Positions 37,994-47,961 of a DNA stretch of 59,838 nucleotides are shown piece by piece. The notes beneath the pieces are model-generated. The model was given only the letters and a program-made list of their open reading frames with translations. It had not been told where the DNA came from and searched no databases. The DNA is taken from contig JALFZG010000036.1 of the NCBI GenBank assembly GCA_022784645.1, positions 1 through 59,838 of the forward strand, read 5' to 3'. Each line of letters starts with the position of its first letter. Positions within the stretch are counted from its first letter, which is position 1. The translations under genes were made by a program, and so were the position numbers. The DNA is from Bacteroidales bacterium (lineage in GTDB: Bacteria; Bacteroidota; Bacteroidia; Bacteroidales; Paludibacteraceae).

Positions 37994-38006
37994 GGTGTTG
38001 AAAAAT

Positions 38007-38516
38007 ATGAGAAAAATTAGTAATCCATGGCTGGGAAATCCAGCATATGACTGCTTCGGTTGCTGCCCAGATAACCCACTCGGAGCGCACATGCGCTTCT
38101 ACGAAGATGGCGAGGATATCGTATCGGTTTGGCAACCCAATCAGCATTTCCAATCGTGGATCAACACCCTCCACGGCGGCATTCAAGCCACCCTTCTCGA
38201 TGAGATATGCGGGTGGGTAATTTTCCATAAGATGCAAACGGCAGGTGTGACGGCCAAGATGGAAATCCGTTATCGCAAGCCGGTTGACACGCGTCAACCT
38301 TATATTATTTTGCGCGCGCGTGTGCAGGAGAAAAAGCGAAATGTGGTCATCGTAAAAGGTGAGATTTGGAGCGCTGAAAACGAACTTTTAGCTGAGTGCG
38401 AATGCACCTATTTCACTTTCTCGCAGAAAGAAGCAGAAGAGAAAATGGGCTTCCTACCAAGCTCCTTAGCAGATGAAGAAACATCGCTCGACGATATCAA
38501 AAACCAATGCAAATAA
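38007..38516 (+). CDS. PaaI-family hotdog thioesterase
   Basis: This 169-residue protein resembles acyl-CoA thioesterases of the PaaI/4HBT superfamily. The N-terminal CFGCCPDNPLGAHMRF is typical of a PaaI-like subgroup, and NTLHGGIQATLLDEICGW near 49-66 is the hotdog helix with the catalytic acidic residue. The substrate is unknown. The start is at ATG 38007; a TTG at 37995 is also possible. The stop overlaps the mfd start by 10 bases, so the two genes are translationally coupled. The C-terminal 25 residues are acidic and probably unstructured. Confidence 0.85.
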   Translation: MRKISNPWLGNPAYDCFGCCPDNPLGAHMRFYEDGEDIVSVWQPNQHFQSWINTLHGGIQATLLDEICGWVIFHKMQTAGVTAKMEIRYRKPVDTRQPYIILRARVQEKKRNVVIVKGEIWSAENELLAECECTYFTFSQKEAEEKMGFLPSSLADEETSLDDIKNQCK

Positions 38517-41500
38517 ACGATATTTTTCAGTTGTATGAGCAGCACCCCGAGGTAGAGGCTCTTGTGAGCGTGCTCAAAAAGAAAAAAGGCGAGAACCGAC
38601 TTCTTGCCCGCGATTGCTGCGGCAGTTTGCCTGCTTTGGTGTTGGGCGTTTTGAGCCGGAAATTGCATCGCGATATCGTTTATATTCTTGAAAATCAAGA
38701 AGAAGCAGCTTACGTACAGCACGATTTGGCCGTTATCCTCGGCGATGATCAAGCCGCCAAAGGCGCTTGTCGCAGTTACCTCTTCCCTACTACGCATCGC
38801 ATCCGGCAGAAAGGATCGGATGAGAGTTACACCATCCAGCGAACCGAAGTGCTGGCGCGACTCAAAAGCGGCGAACAAGCTGAGCGTGAGCCGATTATCA
38901 TCACTACTTACCCCGATGCGCTGATGGAAGAAGTGGCCTCGCAAGAGGAGCTCATGACCAACAGTCTTGTACTCAGTTGCGGGCAGACCGTGAGCGAAGC
39001 AGCGCTCGGCAAGCAGCTCATCGAACTCGGTTTCGAGCGGGTGGATTTTGTGTATGAGCCCGGGCAATACGCCATTCGAGGCGGCATTGTAGATATCTAT
39101 TCATTTGCGTATGAACTGCCGTTTCGCCTCGATTTCTTCGGCGATGAGATCGACAGCATCCGCACCTTCGATATCGAGACGCAGCTCAGCCAGCAAAAAG
39201 TGATGACGGCTGAAGTGGTGGGAGCCAAAGTAAGCAAAGGCAGCACCAAACAGGCGACCCTCATGGATTATCTCACTCAGAGCACCCTCTTTGCGGCTAA
39301 GGATTTCAATTTCGCGCTGAAAACCATCGATGGCATGGGCTTCAGCCAAATGGTGCAACAGATTGAGCAACATGACGCATTGGAGTTTGCGCAGCATTCG
39401 TATTGGAAATCGCATGCGGTAGTCAATTTTGACACCAAGCCGCAGCCCGTTTTCCGAAAGAATTTCGACCTTCTCTTCAATGAGATTACTGCCAAACGCG
39501 AGGCTGGTTACACGGTGTATATCCTTTCTGACAGCCGCAAGCAAACTGACCGTCTCGGTGCCATTTTGGACACCTTCAAGGAGATGAACACGCTTGAAGA
39601 TGCGCTCGATGACAGCCGTAAAGACCGCATTTTCTCTGCCGTTTACCCCACCCTGCACGCGGGATTCATCGACCATAAACTGCAAGCATGCTGCTTTACC
39701 GACCATCAGATTTTCGAGCGGTATCACAAGGTGGAGCAACGGCCGGATACCGCCCGCAAAGGTAAGGTATTGCTTACGCTCAAAGAGCTCAACCAACTGC
39801 AAGTGGGCGATTACGTGGTGCATGTGGATCATGGTATCGGTAAGTTTGGCGGACTCGTAAAAACGACCGTCAATGGCAAGTTGCAGGAACTCATCAAATT
39901 GCAATACAAAGGCGGTGAGATTTTCGTGAGCATCCATTCGCTCCACCGCATTTCCAAATACAAAGGCAAAGAAGGTGGCGAGCCCACCCTATCCAAGCTC
40001 GGCAGCGGGCAATGGGAGCGACTCAAAGAACGCACCAAGGAGAAAGTCAAGGATATCGCGCGCGATCTTATAAAATTATATGCCGCGCGCAAGGCAGAGA
40101 AAGGGTTTGCATTCTCGGCTGACAGTTATATGCAGCACGAGCTCGAGGCTTCGTTTCTTTACGAAGACACCCCCGACCAGGCAAAAGCCACCATCGACCT
40201 CAAGCACGATATGGAGAGCCCCATGCCGATGGATAGACTCATTTGTGGCGATGTCGGTTTCGGCAAGACGGAGATAGCAATGCGAGCTGCGTTTAAGGCG
40301 GCTTGCGACAACAAGCAAACGGCTGTGCTCGTACCGACTACCGTGCTTGCGCTACAGCATTACAACTCTTTCCGCGAGCGATTCAAGGATTTCCCCGTGA
40401 GGGTGGAATACCTCAGTCGCGCAAAGACAGCCAAGCAGACGAAAGACATTCTCGCCGACCTCGCAAACGGCAAGATCGATATCCTCATCGGCACGCACAA
40501 GCTTGTAGGAAAGTCCGTAAAATGGAAAGATTTGGGCTTGCTCATTATCGACGAGGAGCAGAAATTCGGTGTGGCCGTAAAAGAGAAACTCAAGACGCTC
40601 AAAGTGAATATCGATACCCTCACCCTCACCGCCACCCCCATTCCGCGAACGCTTCAATTCTCGCTTCTCGGGGCGCGCGATTTGTCGGTCATGACCACTC
40701 CTCCTGCCAACCGCTACCCCATTCAAACGATGGTCATCAATCCCACAGATGAAGATATTCTGCAAGAGGCTATCCGACTGGAGATGAGTCGCGGCGGACA
40801 GGTGTTCTTTATCCACAACCGCGTCAGCACGCTCGATATGGTGGCGCATCAGATAGAGCGACTCTGCCCCGAAGCGCGCATCGTGAAAGCTCACGGACAG
40901 ATGCCACCCGACGAGGTGGAGCGCGTGTTGACCGACTTCATCAATTACGATTACGATGTGCTCGTAGCTACAAGCATCATCGAGAATGGCGTGGATATTC
41001 CCAACGCCAACACCATCATTATCAGCGGTGCACAGCATTTCGGCCTCAGCGATTTGCACCAGATGCGCGGCCGCGTGGGGCGGTCCAACAAGAAAGCATA
41101 CTGCTATCTGATTGCCCCTTCGAGCGAGTTGCTCACCCCCGAAGCAAGGCGACGCTTAAACGCGCTTGAGACGTTTGCCGACCTCGGCAGCGGTTTTCAC
41201 CTTGCGATGCAGGATCTTGACATCCGCGGAGCGGGCAATATGTTGGGCGCTGAGCAATCGGGCTTCATTGCCGATTTAGGGTATGAAACCTATCAGAAGA
41301 TCCTCAACGAAGCCGTGATGGAGCTCAAAGAGGATGAGTTTTCTGAGCTGTTTGACGACAGCCTCAGCCCCGCCCACGGTGAGAAAAACTATGTGCAGGA
41401 TTCGCAGTTGGAGACCGACCTCGAGATTGGCTTCCCCACCACCTATGTGGAGAATATATCTGAGCGCATCAGCCTCTATCGAGAGCTCGACAGCATTCAG

Positions 41501-41860
41501 TCAGAGGCCGCATTACAAGACTACAAGAAGCGGCTGATTGACCGTTTTGGTGTCTTGCCGGAGTCGGGCGAAGAGCTACTTCAAGTGGTGCGTCTGCGCT
41601 GGCTCTGCATGCGGCTCGGCATTGAGCGAATCATCCTCAAACAGGGAAGTATGATCATTTATTTCCCGCAAAACAACCAATCGCAGTATTACCAAAGCGA
41701 GGTTTTCGGCAAGATCATCAGTTGGTGCATGAGCCGTTGGCAGCGCTGCAAAGTGCGCGATGTGGAGGGCAAGCGAAGTGCCGTTATTCAAGACGTGCGC
41801 ACCATCAATGGCGCATTCACTTTATTAAGTAAAATCGAATTAAGCAATACGAACGAATGA
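38507..41860 (+). CDS. mfd: Transcription-repair coupling factor
   Basis: This ATP-dependent translocase removes RNA polymerase stalled at DNA damage and recruits UvrA. The 1117 residues show the UvrB-like N-terminal region, the RNA polymerase-interacting domain near 425-490 (LQVGDYVVHVDHGIGKFGG), and the RecG-like motor with Walker A GDVGFGKTE near 580 and the DEEQ box near 681, followed by QMRGRVGR and the C-terminal TRCF domain. Length is normal. It overlaps the thioesterase gene at its start and kdsB at its stop (ATGA). Confidence 0.97.
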   Translation: MQINDIFQLYEQHPEVEALVSVLKKKKGENRLLARDCCGSLPALVLGVLSRKLHRDIVYILENQEEAAYVQHDLAVILGDDQAAKGACRSYLFPTTHRIRQKGSDESYTIQRTEVLARLKSGEQAEREPIIITTYPDALMEEVASQEELMTNSLVLSCGQTVSEAALGKQLIELGFERVDFVYEPGQYAIRGGIVDIYSFAYELPFRLDFFGDEIDSIRTFDIETQLSQQKVMTAEVVGAKVSKGSTKQATLMDYLTQSTLFAAKDFNFALKTIDGMGFSQMVQQIEQHDALEFAQHSYWKSHAVVNFDTKPQPVFRKNFDLLFNEITAKREAGYTVYILSDSRKQTDRLGAILDTFKEMNTLEDALDDSRKDRIFSAVYPTLHAGFIDHKLQACCFTDHQIFERYHKVEQRPDTARKGKVLLTLKELNQLQVGDYVVHVDHGIGKFGGLVKTTVNGKLQELIKLQYKGGEIFVSIHSLHRISKYKGKEGGEPTLSKLGSGQWERLKERTKEKVKDIARDLIKLYAARKAEKGFAFSADSYMQHELEASFLYEDTPDQAKATIDLKHDMESPMPMDRLICGDVGFGKTEIAMRAAFKAACDNKQTAVLVPTTVLALQHYNSFRERFKDFPVRVEYLSRAKTAKQTKDILADLANGKIDILIGTHKLVGKSVKWKDLGLLIIDEEQKFGVAVKEKLKTLKVNIDTLTLTATPIPRTLQFSLLGARDLSVMTTPPANRYPIQTMVINPTDEDILQEAIRLEMSRGGQVFFIHNRVSTLDMVAHQIERLCPEARIVKAHGQMPPDEVERVLTDFINYDYDVLVATSIIENGVDIPNANTIIISGAQHFGLSDLHQMRGRVGRSNKKAYCYLIAPSSELLTPEARRRLNALETFADLGSGFHLAMQDLDIRGAGNMLGAEQSGFIADLGYETYQKILNEAVMELKEDEFSELFDDSLSPAHGEKNYVQDSQLETDLEIGFPTTYVENISERISLYRELDSIQSEAALQDYKKRLIDRFGVLPESGEELLQVVRLRWLCMRLGIERIILKQGSMIIYFPQNNQSQYYQSEVFGKIISWCMSRWQRCKVRDVEGKRSAVIQDVRTINGAFTLLSKIELSNTNE

Positions 41861-42801
41861 ATTTTATAGGTATCATCCCAGCACGCTATGCGTCGTCTCG
41901 TTTTCCGGGCAAACCGCTCGCAATGATTGGCGGCAAGCCGATGATTCAGCGAGTGTATGAGCAGGCAAAGAAAGCGCTCGATTATGTGGTGGTGGCCACC
42001 GACGATGAGCGCATTTTCGATTGCGTGACTTCGTTTGGTGGGTTGGCGGTCATGACGTCGGCCGACCATCCGTGCGGCACCAACCGTTGTCAGGAAGCTT
42101 ACGAACGATGCAGCTTGATGGTTAACGCTTTGATTGACAAAGGCGAGTTGCCAGAAGAGCTGCCCAACGTAAAGTGGAACAGCCATCAGGATGTGGTAAT
42201 CAATATCCAAGGCGATGAGCCTTTCATTCAGCCAGAGCAAATCGAAGCGGTGAAAGCATGTTTCCTGCTTGCAGGCGGACAAATCGCTACGCTCGTGAAG
42301 CCGTTTTCTCCGCAAGATGGCTTAGCTGCGTTGCGCAATCCTAATAGCCCGAAAGTGGTGATTGCCCCACTTGAGAAAGCAGCTGCTATTACGAAAGTAT
42401 CCGCTACTTTTTCTTTGGATGCTTCTTCAGGAGTTTCCCCTATTGCTTCTTCCGTGGCTTCGCCCGATGGCATTATCGGCAAAGCGGTGTATTTCTCCCG
42501 CAGTGTAATTCCTTATCTGCGCGGTGTGAAAGAGGAGGAATGGCTACAAGAAGCCGAACGAAAAGGCCAGCCGTTTTACAAGCATATCGGCCTGTATGCT
42601 TACCGTGCAGACGTGTTAGCGGCCATTACCCGACTGCCGCTTTCCCCGCTCGAGCAAGCCGAGAGTCTCGAGCAACTGCGCTGGATTGAAAACGGTTATG
42701 AGATTCGCGTTGCCCTCACTCAGCAGCAAACCATCGGCATCGATACCCCCGAAGATTTGCAGCAAGCAGAAGTTTTGCTCAAGCAGATAGAAGGCAAATA
42801 G
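41857..42801 (+). CDS. kdsB: CMP-Kdo synthetase with two inserts
   Basis: This enzyme activates Kdo with CTP for lipopolysaccharide core assembly. Conserved segments are IPARYASSRFPGKPL (7-21), HPCGTNR (71-77), NIQGDEPFI (116-124) and the C-terminal GIDTPEDL. At 314 residues it exceeds the usual 245-255. The extra length lies in two inserts, about 84-110 and about 170-207, the second rich in Ser and Ala (SLDASSGVSPIASSVASP). Both look like surface loops, since the catalytic motifs flanking them are intact. It overlaps the mfd stop by four bases. Confidence 0.93.
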   Translation: MNFIGIIPARYASSRFPGKPLAMIGGKPMIQRVYEQAKKALDYVVVATDDERIFDCVTSFGGLAVMTSADHPCGTNRCQEAYERCSLMVNALIDKGELPEELPNVKWNSHQDVVINIQGDEPFIQPEQIEAVKACFLLAGGQIATLVKPFSPQDGLAALRNPNSPKVVIAPLEKAAAITKVSATFSLDASSGVSPIASSVASPDGIIGKAVYFSRSVIPYLRGVKEEEWLQEAERKGQPFYKHIGLYAYRADVLAAITRLPLSPLEQAESLEQLRWIENGYEIRVALTQQQTIGIDTPEDLQQAEVLLKQIEGK

Positions 42802-42901
42802 GCATTGCCTCTTCTACTCTCGGTGATTCACTCACGGATTGTGGGCTTTTCGCCAAGCGAACAACCAATTGTTGAACATTAAACCATTTTTTATAGCAAG
42901 A

Positions 42902-43600
42902 ATGCGAATTCTGTATTTTACTCTTCTCCTCCTGCTACTACCCATATTTGCCTTTGCGCAAACCGACACTACAACGACAAAAAAGAAATTCATTTTTTCT
43001 GGCGGCATGATGCTACATATTGGCTATCAGGGCGGCAAAGGGTGCGGCTTTTTAGACGAAGCCGGCGAAGAAAAGATGCTCCACAGCCTCACCTATGGTA
43101 TTGGCGGCCAACTCCGCTTCCATCTCTTGGAGCACATGCACATTGGCACGGAAGGATATGTATCCACGATGCCGCTCAATCGACAGGGCAAAGAATCGAA
43201 TATCAGAACCGGATGGGGAGGTATCCTCTGCGGCTACTACACTACGTTCAATCGATTGCAGTTGATGGCCGGAGGAACGCTTGGCGGCGGTGCACAACGC
43301 AGTTTGCATGTGTTTAATCCAGATGAGCAGGCAGCCTATTTCGCTGCATTTCAAGACTTTCCGCAAGCTCGCGAAGGGGCAACAGCAGCAAGTAATCCGC
43401 AAGCCGAAACGCCCATTCATTCGTCCAGTTTTGCAAAGAAATCGTTTTTCGTTTTCGATCCCTATATGGCTCTCGAATATGCGCTTACGCAACGCATTCA
43501 TCTGATATTCAAACTCGATTACATGATAGCCGTACATCAGCAGCATTTCCTCACCCCGAGTGGTCCACGGTTGTATGTAGGCTTCATGTTTTGCCATTAA
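42902..43600 (+). CDS. Secreted or outer-membrane protein of unknown function
   Basis: I start this gene at ATG 42902 (MRILYFTLLLLLLPIFAFAQ), which gives a clean 20-residue signal peptide and 232 residues in total. The rest has alternating hydrophobic and polar strands ending in an aromatic residue (YVGFMFCH at the C-terminus), as in small outer-membrane beta barrels. No specific family is recognised. It follows kdsB by about 100 bases, in the same direction. Confidence 0.65.
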   Translation: MRILYFTLLLLLLPIFAFAQTDTTTTKKKFIFSGGMMLHIGYQGGKGCGFLDEAGEEKMLHSLTYGIGGQLRFHLLEHMHIGTEGYVSTMPLNRQGKESNIRTGWGGILCGYYTTFNRLQLMAGGTLGGGAQRSLHVFNPDEQAAYFAAFQDFPQAREGATAASNPQAETPIHSSSFAKKSFFVFDPYMALEYALTQRIHLIFKLDYMIAVHQQHFLTPSGPRLYVGFMFCH

Positions 43601-43667
43601 GCAGCTGGCGCATTCTTTCACAGCGCCTTCCGCTTTTTAAGCAAAAATCAAGAAAATAACGCGCAGA

Positions 43668-43699
43668 TTTGGCTATGTCAAAATATTTTTGTATCTTTG
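43668..43699 (+). promoter_or_regulatory. Promoter of lysS
   Basis: TTTG (43668-43671) and TATCTTTG (43692-43699) are separated by 20 bases. The start codon of lysS lies about 90 bases downstream. Confidence 0.75.
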
Positions 43700-43792
43700 C
43701 ACCCAAATTCGTGTATCGTGTTTTCATCATAACGGTTGTGGCATCGTTTTTTCCACAATTCCGCATTATTCAGAATATAAATCAGTAAAGAT

Positions 43793-45382
43793 ATGGAACT
43801 TTCAGAACAAGAACAAGTACGACGCGGCTCGCTTCAAGCCATGCGCGATTTGGGCATCGATCCCTATCCCGCAGCGGAATATGAAGTGACGGGTCATTCA
43901 GTAGAAATCAAGGCAAATTTTATCGATCTTCCCACCGATGAGAATGGTGTAATGCAGGCGCCGACAACGCGCGAAGAGGGTAAGTGGTATACAGGCGATA
44001 CTATTCGTATTGCAGGCCGTCTCATGAGCAAGCGTATCATGGGTAAGGCTTCGTTTATTGAGCTTCAAGACTCTAAGGGCCGCATTCAGGTGTATGTGAG
44101 CCGCGATGATATTCAAGCACCTACACCCGAAGGTCAGACGCCCACCACGGCTGAGCAGCAAATGTATAACGTGGTATTCAAGAAACTGCTCGATATCGGC
44201 GATATCATCGGTATCGAAGGTTTTGTTTTCCGCACCCAGATGGGCGAGATTTCTGTACATGCCAAGAAGCTCACTATTCTCGCTAAGTCGCTCCGTCCGC
44301 TTCCAATCGTGAAGTATAAAGATGGTGTAGCGTATGATGGTTTCAACGACCCCGAGCAGCGCTATCGTCAACGCTATGTGGATTTGGTTGTCAACGAGGG
44401 CGTGAAGGACACTTTCCTCAAACGTGCTACCATCCTCCGCACCATGCGTCGCATCTTCGACGAAGCAGGATATACCGAGGTAGAGACGCCTATCCTGCAG
44501 CAGATTGCAGGTGGTGCAAGTGCTCGTCCGTTTATCACCCACCACAACACGCTCGACACCGATATGTATCTGCGTATTGCTACCGAGCTCTACCTCAAGC
44601 GCTTGATTGTAGGCGGTTTTGAGGGTGTATATGAGATCGGACGCAATTTCCGCAACGAGGGGATGGACCGCAACCACAACCCCGAGTTCACCTGCATGGA
44701 GCTCTACGTTCAGTATAAAGACTATAACTGGATGATGCGTTTTACGGAAAATCTCCTTGAGCAGATTGCCATCGCCGTAAACGGCACCACCAAGGTGAAG
44801 ATCGGCGAAAATGAGGTGGATTTCAAGGCACCGTATCGCCGTCTGCCTATCCTCGATGCCATCAAAGAGAAGACCGGCTTCGACCTCAGCAATATGACGG
44901 AAGAGGAGATCCGCGAAGTGGCTAAGAAAGTGGGCGTAGAAGTAGAAGAATCGATGGGCAAAGGTAAGCTCATTGATGAGATCTTCGGCGAGACCTGCGA
45001 GGGTACGTTTATTCAGCCTACGTTCATTACTGACTACCCAGTGGAGATGTCGCCGCTTACGAAGATGCACCGCGATAAGCCTGGTTTGACTGAGCGTTTT
45101 GAGCTGATGGTCAACGGCAAAGAGCTTGCGAATGCCTATTCCGAGCTCAACGACCCCATCGATCAGTACAACCGCTTTGTGGATCAGATGAAGCTGGCCG
45201 ATAAGGGCGACGACGAGGCGATGATTATCGACCACGATTTCATGCGCGCACTCGAATATGGTATGCCTACCACCTCGGGTATTGGTATCGGTATTGACCG
45301 CCTCACGATGTTCATGACCGGTCAGTCTACCATTCAGGAAGTACTTCTCTTCCCGACAATGAAGCCGGAAGTTCAGCAATAA
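43793..45382 (+). CDS. lysS: Lysyl-tRNA synthetase, class II
   Basis: This enzyme charges tRNA-Lys. The 529 residues have an N-terminal OB-fold anticodon domain (about 60-170) and a class II catalytic core with motif 2 (FRNEGMDRNHNPEFTCMELY near 285-304) and motif 3 (GIGIGIDRLTMF near 501-512). From memory, many Bacteroidota LysS have an extra C-terminal stretch of about 50 residues, which is absent here. gpsA follows after six bases. Confidence 0.96.
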   Translation: MELSEQEQVRRGSLQAMRDLGIDPYPAAEYEVTGHSVEIKANFIDLPTDENGVMQAPTTREEGKWYTGDTIRIAGRLMSKRIMGKASFIELQDSKGRIQVYVSRDDIQAPTPEGQTPTTAEQQMYNVVFKKLLDIGDIIGIEGFVFRTQMGEISVHAKKLTILAKSLRPLPIVKYKDGVAYDGFNDPEQRYRQRYVDLVVNEGVKDTFLKRATILRTMRRIFDEAGYTEVETPILQQIAGGASARPFITHHNTLDTDMYLRIATELYLKRLIVGGFEGVYEIGRNFRNEGMDRNHNPEFTCMELYVQYKDYNWMMRFTENLLEQIAIAVNGTTKVKIGENEVDFKAPYRRLPILDAIKEKTGFDLSNMTEEEIREVAKKVGVEVEESMGKGKLIDEIFGETCEGTFIQPTFITDYPVEMSPLTKMHRDKPGLTERFELMVNGKELANAYSELNDPIDQYNRFVDQMKLADKGDDEAMIIDHDFMRALEYGMPTTSGIGIGIDRLTMFMTGQSTIQEVLLFPTMKPEVQQ

Positions 45383-45388
45383 TACATC

Positions 45389-46393
45389 ATGAAATTGGAT
45401 TTTACGAAAAAGAAGGTAGCGGTGCTTGGCGGTGGCAGTTGGGCTACAGCGTTGGCAAAGATTGTAATGAACAACGTTGAGAGCATCAATTGGTACATGC
45501 GCAAACCTGAGCAGACTTCTGCGTTTGCCGCCACAGGCAAAAACCCACATTACTTGAGTGCTATCAAATTTGATGTCAGCCGAATTCATTTCTCTAACGA
45601 TATCAACGAAGTGGTAGCCAACAGCGATGTGCTCATTCTTGCAGTGCCTTCTCCATTTCTCAAGCTCCACCTGAAGAAACTACGTAGGAGCATCCGCAGA
45701 AAATACATTATCAGCGCCATCAAGGGTATGGTGCCTGATGAGAATATGGATGTAACGGAATACCTTCATGTGCGCTACGAGGTGCCTAACGATCAGCTCG
45801 GCATGATTGCGGGCCCATGTCATGCAGAGGAAGTGGCAATGGAGCGCCTCTCCTATCTCACGATTGGGTGCACAAACGGGGAAAGAGCCAGTGACATGTG
45901 CCAGCTTTTCTCAACGCAATACGTGCATACTACGCCATCTACTGATGTAATGGGACTTGAGTATTCATCTGTGATGAAAAACGTGTTTGCTATTGCTGCC
46001 GGCATGTGTTATGCACTCAAGTATGGCGACAATTTCCAAGCCGTATTAATCAGCAATGCTATTCAGGAGATGAAGCGACTCATTGGGGCGGTGAATCCGC
46101 AAGATCGACATGTGTCGGATTCTGCTTATTTGGGCGATTTGCTCGTGACAGCTTATTCGCAATTCTCCCGCAACCGCCAGTTTGGCAATATGATCGGCCG
46201 TGGCTATAGCGTCAAGACCGCACAGTTGGAGATGGAGATGGTAGCAGAAGGCTATTACGGCACCAAGTGCATTCACGACCTCAATCAACGCTACCACGTG
46301 GATTTGCCAATCACCGAAGCAATGTACAATGTCCTCTATCGTCACGCATCTCCTACACTCGAAATCCATACCCTTACGCAAAAACTGAAGTAA
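45389..46393 (+). CDS. gpsA: Glycerol-3-phosphate dehydrogenase, NAD(P)-dependent
   Basis: This cytoplasmic enzyme reduces dihydroxyacetone phosphate to glycerol 3-phosphate for phospholipid synthesis. The 334 residues contain the nucleotide-binding LGGGSWATALAKI near 9-21 (usual form GxGSWGTA), the AGPCHAEEVA segment near 145-154 and the catalytic lysine region VMKNVFAIAAGM near 196-207. It follows lysS directly. The last 16 bases of the gene are repeated 52 bases downstream, in the gap before pgi. Confidence 0.95.
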   Translation: MKLDFTKKKVAVLGGGSWATALAKIVMNNVESINWYMRKPEQTSAFAATGKNPHYLSAIKFDVSRIHFSNDINEVVANSDVLILAVPSPFLKLHLKKLRRSIRRKYIISAIKGMVPDENMDVTEYLHVRYEVPNDQLGMIAGPCHAEEVAMERLSYLTIGCTNGERASDMCQLFSTQYVHTTPSTDVMGLEYSSVMKNVFAIAAGMCYALKYGDNFQAVLISNAIQEMKRLIGAVNPQDRHVSDSAYLGDLLVTAYSQFSRNRQFGNMIGRGYSVKTAQLEMEMVAEGYYGTKCIHDLNQRYHVDLPITEAMYNVLYRHASPTLEIHTLTQKLK

Positions 46394-46445
46394 CATTCAC
46401 TTTCGAAAAGATTAAGCAACAAACATTAGGCAAAAACTGAAGTAA
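46378..46445. repeat. 16-bp direct repeat of the gpsA 3' end
   Basis: GCAAAAACTGAAGTAA at 46378-46393, which includes the gpsA stop codon, recurs exactly at 46430-46445. It suggests a short duplication with the intervening bases. Confidence 0.75.
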
Positions 46446-46456
46446 TTTTTTAGAAT

Positions 46457-47788
46457 ATGAAACTTTCCATTCAGAACGCAGCCTCGTTCGTACCGTCAGG
46501 CTGCCTCGCAGCCGCAGCTGAGCAGACGGCTGCAGCCAATCAACTTCTTGAGTCCGGACTAGGTGCCGGAAGTGATTTCCTCGGTTGGGTACACCTCCCA
46601 TCCTCTATCACCGAGGCTTTCCTCGACGAAGTACAAGCTTCGGCCAATATCCTCCGCGAGAAAGCTGAGATTATCGTGGTAGCAGGCATCGGTGGTTCGT
46701 ATCTTGGCCCGCGTGCGGTAAACGAAGCACTCGACCACGCTTTCGGCCTCAACGGCAATAATCCTCGCATCGTGTATGCCGGCAACAATATTGGCGAAGA
46801 CTACTTAGCTGATTTGATGGAGTTGCTCGATGGCAAGACCTTCGGCATTATCAATATCTCCAAATCCGGCACAACGACCGAAACGGCACTCGCATTCCGT
46901 CTGCTCAAGACCATGCTTGAGAAGCAAGTAGGCAAAGCTGCTGCCAAAGATTTGATTGTAGCCGTTACAGACAAAGAGAAAGGTGCAGCGCGCAAACTCG
47001 CAACCAAAGAGGGTTACAAGACGTTCGTTATTCCTGACAACGTAGGCGGCCGCTTCTCAGTGCTCACCCCCGTTGGCCTCTTGGCTATTGCTTGTGCAGG
47101 TCATGATATCAAGGCGCTCGTTCGCGGAGCCCAGGATATGGAGAAGGCTACTGGCGTAGAGGTTCCATACGAACAGAATCCCGCAGCGCAGTATGCTGCT
47201 ATTCGCAACGTACTCTACCAGTATGGCAAGAAGATTGAAATTCTCGTTAACTTCAATCCCAAACTCCATTATTTCATGGAGTGGTGGAAGCAGCTCTTTG
47301 GCGAATCAGAGGGTAAAGACCACAGGGGTATTTATCCTGCTTCGGTGGATTTCACTACCGACCTCCATTCGATGGGTCAGTGGATTCAAGAGGGCGAACG
47401 CACCATCTTCGAGACGGTCGTTTCTATCGAGAAATCCAATAAGACGGTTATCGTGCCGATGGACGAAGAGAATCTCGATGGTTTGAATTTCCTTGCAGGA
47501 AAACGCGTAGATGAAGTCAATAAGATGGCCGAACTCGGTACCCAACTTGCGCACGTTGACGGCGGTGTTCCGAATATCCACTTAAGCTTTGAGAAAATCG
47601 ACGAATACAACCTCGGCCAGTTCATCTATTTCTTCGAGCGTGCATGCGGTATCTCCGGCTATATGCTCGGCGTGAATCCGTTTAATCAGCCCGGTGTAGA
47701 AGCTTACAAGAAGAATATGTTCGCATTGCTTCATAAGCCCGGTTACGAAGCTGCATCTGAAGCTATCTACGCTCGCTTGAATAAGTAA
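46457..47788 (+). CDS. pgi: Glucose-6-phosphate isomerase
   Basis: This glycolytic enzyme interconverts glucose 6-phosphate and fructose 6-phosphate. The 443 residues fit the shorter Bacillus-like class. Motifs include [15 protein letters not shown] near 73-87, [12 protein letters not shown] near 133-144 and the catalytic [14 protein letters not shown] near 280-293. It closes the lysS-gpsA-pgi run, and a bidirectional terminator follows. Confidence 0.96.
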   Translation: MKLSIQNAASFVPSGCLAAAAEQTAAANQLLESGLGAGSDFLGWVHLPSSITEAFLDEVQASANILREKAEIIVVAGIGGSYLGPRAVNEALDHAFGLNGNNPRIVYAGNNIGEDYLADLMELLDGKTFGIINISKSGTTTETALAFRLLKTMLEKQVGKAAAKDLIVAVTDKEKGAARKLATKEGYKTFVIPDNVGGRFSVLTPVGLLAIACAGHDIKALVRGAQDMEKATGVEVPYEQNPAAQYAAIRNVLYQYGKKIEILVNFNPKLHYFMEWWKQLFGESEGKDHRGIYPASVDFTTDLHSMGQWIQEGERTIFETVVSIEKSNKTVIVPMDEENLDGLNFLAGKRVDEVNKMAELGTQLAHVDGGVPNIHLSFEKIDEYNLGQFIYFFERACGISGYMLGVNPFNQPGVEAYKKNMFALLHKPGYEAASEAIYARLNK

Positions 47789-47850
47789 ATGAAATTACGT
47801 CTATTTCAATAAATAGCTGCTAAAAAAAGCTGCAATTTATAAAGACTTGC

Positions 47851-47886
47851 AAAAAAGCTGCCAGACGATTGTCCGGCAGCTTTTTA
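47851..47886. terminator. Bidirectional terminator between convergent genes
   Basis: AAAAAGCTGCC (47852-47862) pairs with GGCAGCTTTTT (47875-47885), extended inside by GAC/GTC after one mismatch. It lies between pgi (plus) and the outer-membrane protein gene (minus). Confidence 0.85.
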
Positions 47887-47961
47887 TATGCTCATTTACT
47901 AAAGAGAGCAATGCTATTTTTGAAAATACTTTTTAAGGATTGAATAGTTAAAACTAAGCGT

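Noticed and set aside
43898..45670. 590-codon minus-strand open frame
   Set aside because: It is the antisense shadow of lysS and the start of gpsA, both certain.
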